NCBI GenBank assembly: GCA_903825695.1 | Contig: CAIKBP010000140.1 | Location: forward strand, 1 to 5,375 | From: an uncultured Verrucomicrobiota bacterium | GTDB lineage: Bacteria; Verrucomicrobiota; Verrucomicrobiia; Palsa-1439 | Direction of reading: 5' to 3' | DNA length: 5,375 bases | Shown: positions 5,054 to 5,375 of the stretch, piece after piece | Numbering within the stretch: position 1 is the first letter of the stretch | Layout: each line of letters starts with the position of its first letter | Position numbers and translations under genes: made by a program | Notes under the pieces: model-generated | The model's input: only the letters and a program-made list of their open reading frames with translations | Database searches by the model: none | What the model was told of the DNA's origin: nothing

Positions 5054-5375
5054 TCATGTCTCCTCTCGGCCCGGTCGCCGCTGCCTCGTTTGGTGTCGAT
5101 GCGACCGGCTCGACGGTGGCTCCTTCCGTCGTGTACTCGGTCTTCACCTCCGCACTTCGCAACGCCGCCGCCTGCAACCTCAATTCAGCCGCTTTCGGTA
5201 TGTCATCAAGGCCGCGCAATCCGAAATGCTCCAAAAACCGCTGTGTAGTCCCGTATAGCAATGGTTTGCCCGGCACGTCGCTGCGTCCGACAATCGTGAT
5301 CAGATCGCGCTCCAACAGCGTTTTTACAACACCATCCACGTCAACACCGCGAATTCCCGCAATGTCAGCGCGCGA
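5022..5375 (-). CDS. scpB: Segregation and condensation protein B, C-terminal 117 residues, cut by window edge
   Basis: ScpB is the winged-helix kleisin-binding subunit that works with ScpA and SMC in chromosome condensation and segregation. The reading frame is open to the window edge, so the N-terminus and first winged helix are missing. The visible part starts SRADIAGIRGVDVDGVVK and continues LLERDLITIVGR, then the strongly conserved PGKPLLYGTT and FLEHFGLRGLDDIP of the second winged helix. After that comes a tail of about 55 residues rich in Ala, Glu, Thr and Pro, low in complexity and probably disordered. An internal GTG at 5339 could be mistaken for a start, but the ScpB homology continues upstream of it. 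The stop codon lies 32 nt inside pheA. Placement next to aromatic genes is likely co-transcription rather than shared function. Confidence 0.93.
   Translation of the reverse strand, partial: SRADIAGIRGVDVDGVVKTLLERDLITIVGRSDVPGKPLLYGTTQRFLEHFGLRGLDDIPKAAELRLQAAALRSAEVKTEYTTEGATVEPVASTPNEAAATGPRGDMNEKQTANPAQ
5060..5064 (-). promoter_or_regulatory. Ribosome binding site of pheA, inside the scpB coding region
   Basis: AGGAG on the minus strand lies 6 nt before the pheA ATG (5053). Two ATGs overlap here: the one at 5057 is in the scpB frame and encodes an internal Met of its tail, the one at 5053 opens pheA. Only the latter gives the chorismate mutase N-terminus, which fixes the start. Confidence 0.75.

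Noticed and set aside
5022..5339. A complete small 105-residue gene starting at GTG 5339
   Set aside because: ScpB homology continues upstream of the GTG to the window edge without a stop, so this is the C-terminal part of a larger gene.
1..5375. Mobile element, CRISPR array, tRNA or defence system
   Set aside because: No transposase, integrase, regularly spaced direct repeats, tRNA-like cloverleaf or defence-type domain is visible; every long stretch is explained by the listed genes.

Overview
The window is a piece of a bacterial chromosome of moderately high GC content. Four minus-strand genes form an aromatic amino-acid cassette, in transcription order: the tail of scpB (chromosome segregation), pheA (chorismate mutase/prephenate dehydratase/ACT), a hisC-family aminotransferase, and aroF (DAHP synthase of the Thermotoga type). 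A fifth minus-strand gene, the 5' half of tyrA (prephenate dehydrogenase), lies further left and runs off the window edge. A scpB-pheA-hisC-aroF-tyrA order, together with a GHL10-type lipoprotein and short palindromic spacers, fits the PVC/Omnitrophota side of bacteria, most likely Verrucomicrobiota. That assignment is an inference from gene order and protein style; no 16S or other marker is present.

Layout from left to right: 1-456 tyrA (minus, cut by the window edge); 457-620 a divergent control region with two candidate sigma70-type promoters whose -35 boxes overlap back to back; 621-1709 a plus-strand lipoprotein with a GHL10 (DUF187) glycosyl-hydrolase-like domain; 1710-1737 a short convergent junction with a hairpin and T-run; 1738-2754 aroF; 2755-2834 a spacer holding a long imperfect palindrome; 2835-3929 hisC; 3930-3982 a spacer holding a second palindrome of similar plan; 3983-5053 pheA; 5022-5375 the scpB C-terminus, overlapping pheA by 32 nt. 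No gap longer than 300 bases lacks a gene.

Together the cassette encodes the committed step into the shikimate pathway (AroF), the branch from chorismate to phenylpyruvate (PheA), the oxidative branch to 4-hydroxyphenylpyruvate (TyrA), and a PLP aminotransferase that could complete both. AroF and PheA each carry a candidate feedback domain (ferredoxin-like and ACT). The genes are well-known families with intact motifs. The most interesting points are the lipoprotein gene placed in opposite orientation between aroF and tyrA, the shared-box divergent promoter with a possibly leaderless tyrA, the two related palindromic spacers (one supplying the hisC Shine-Dalgarno position), and a TyrA nucleotide-binding loop that looks NADP-type. 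I do not see evidence for a wholly new system such as a defence island or mobile element.
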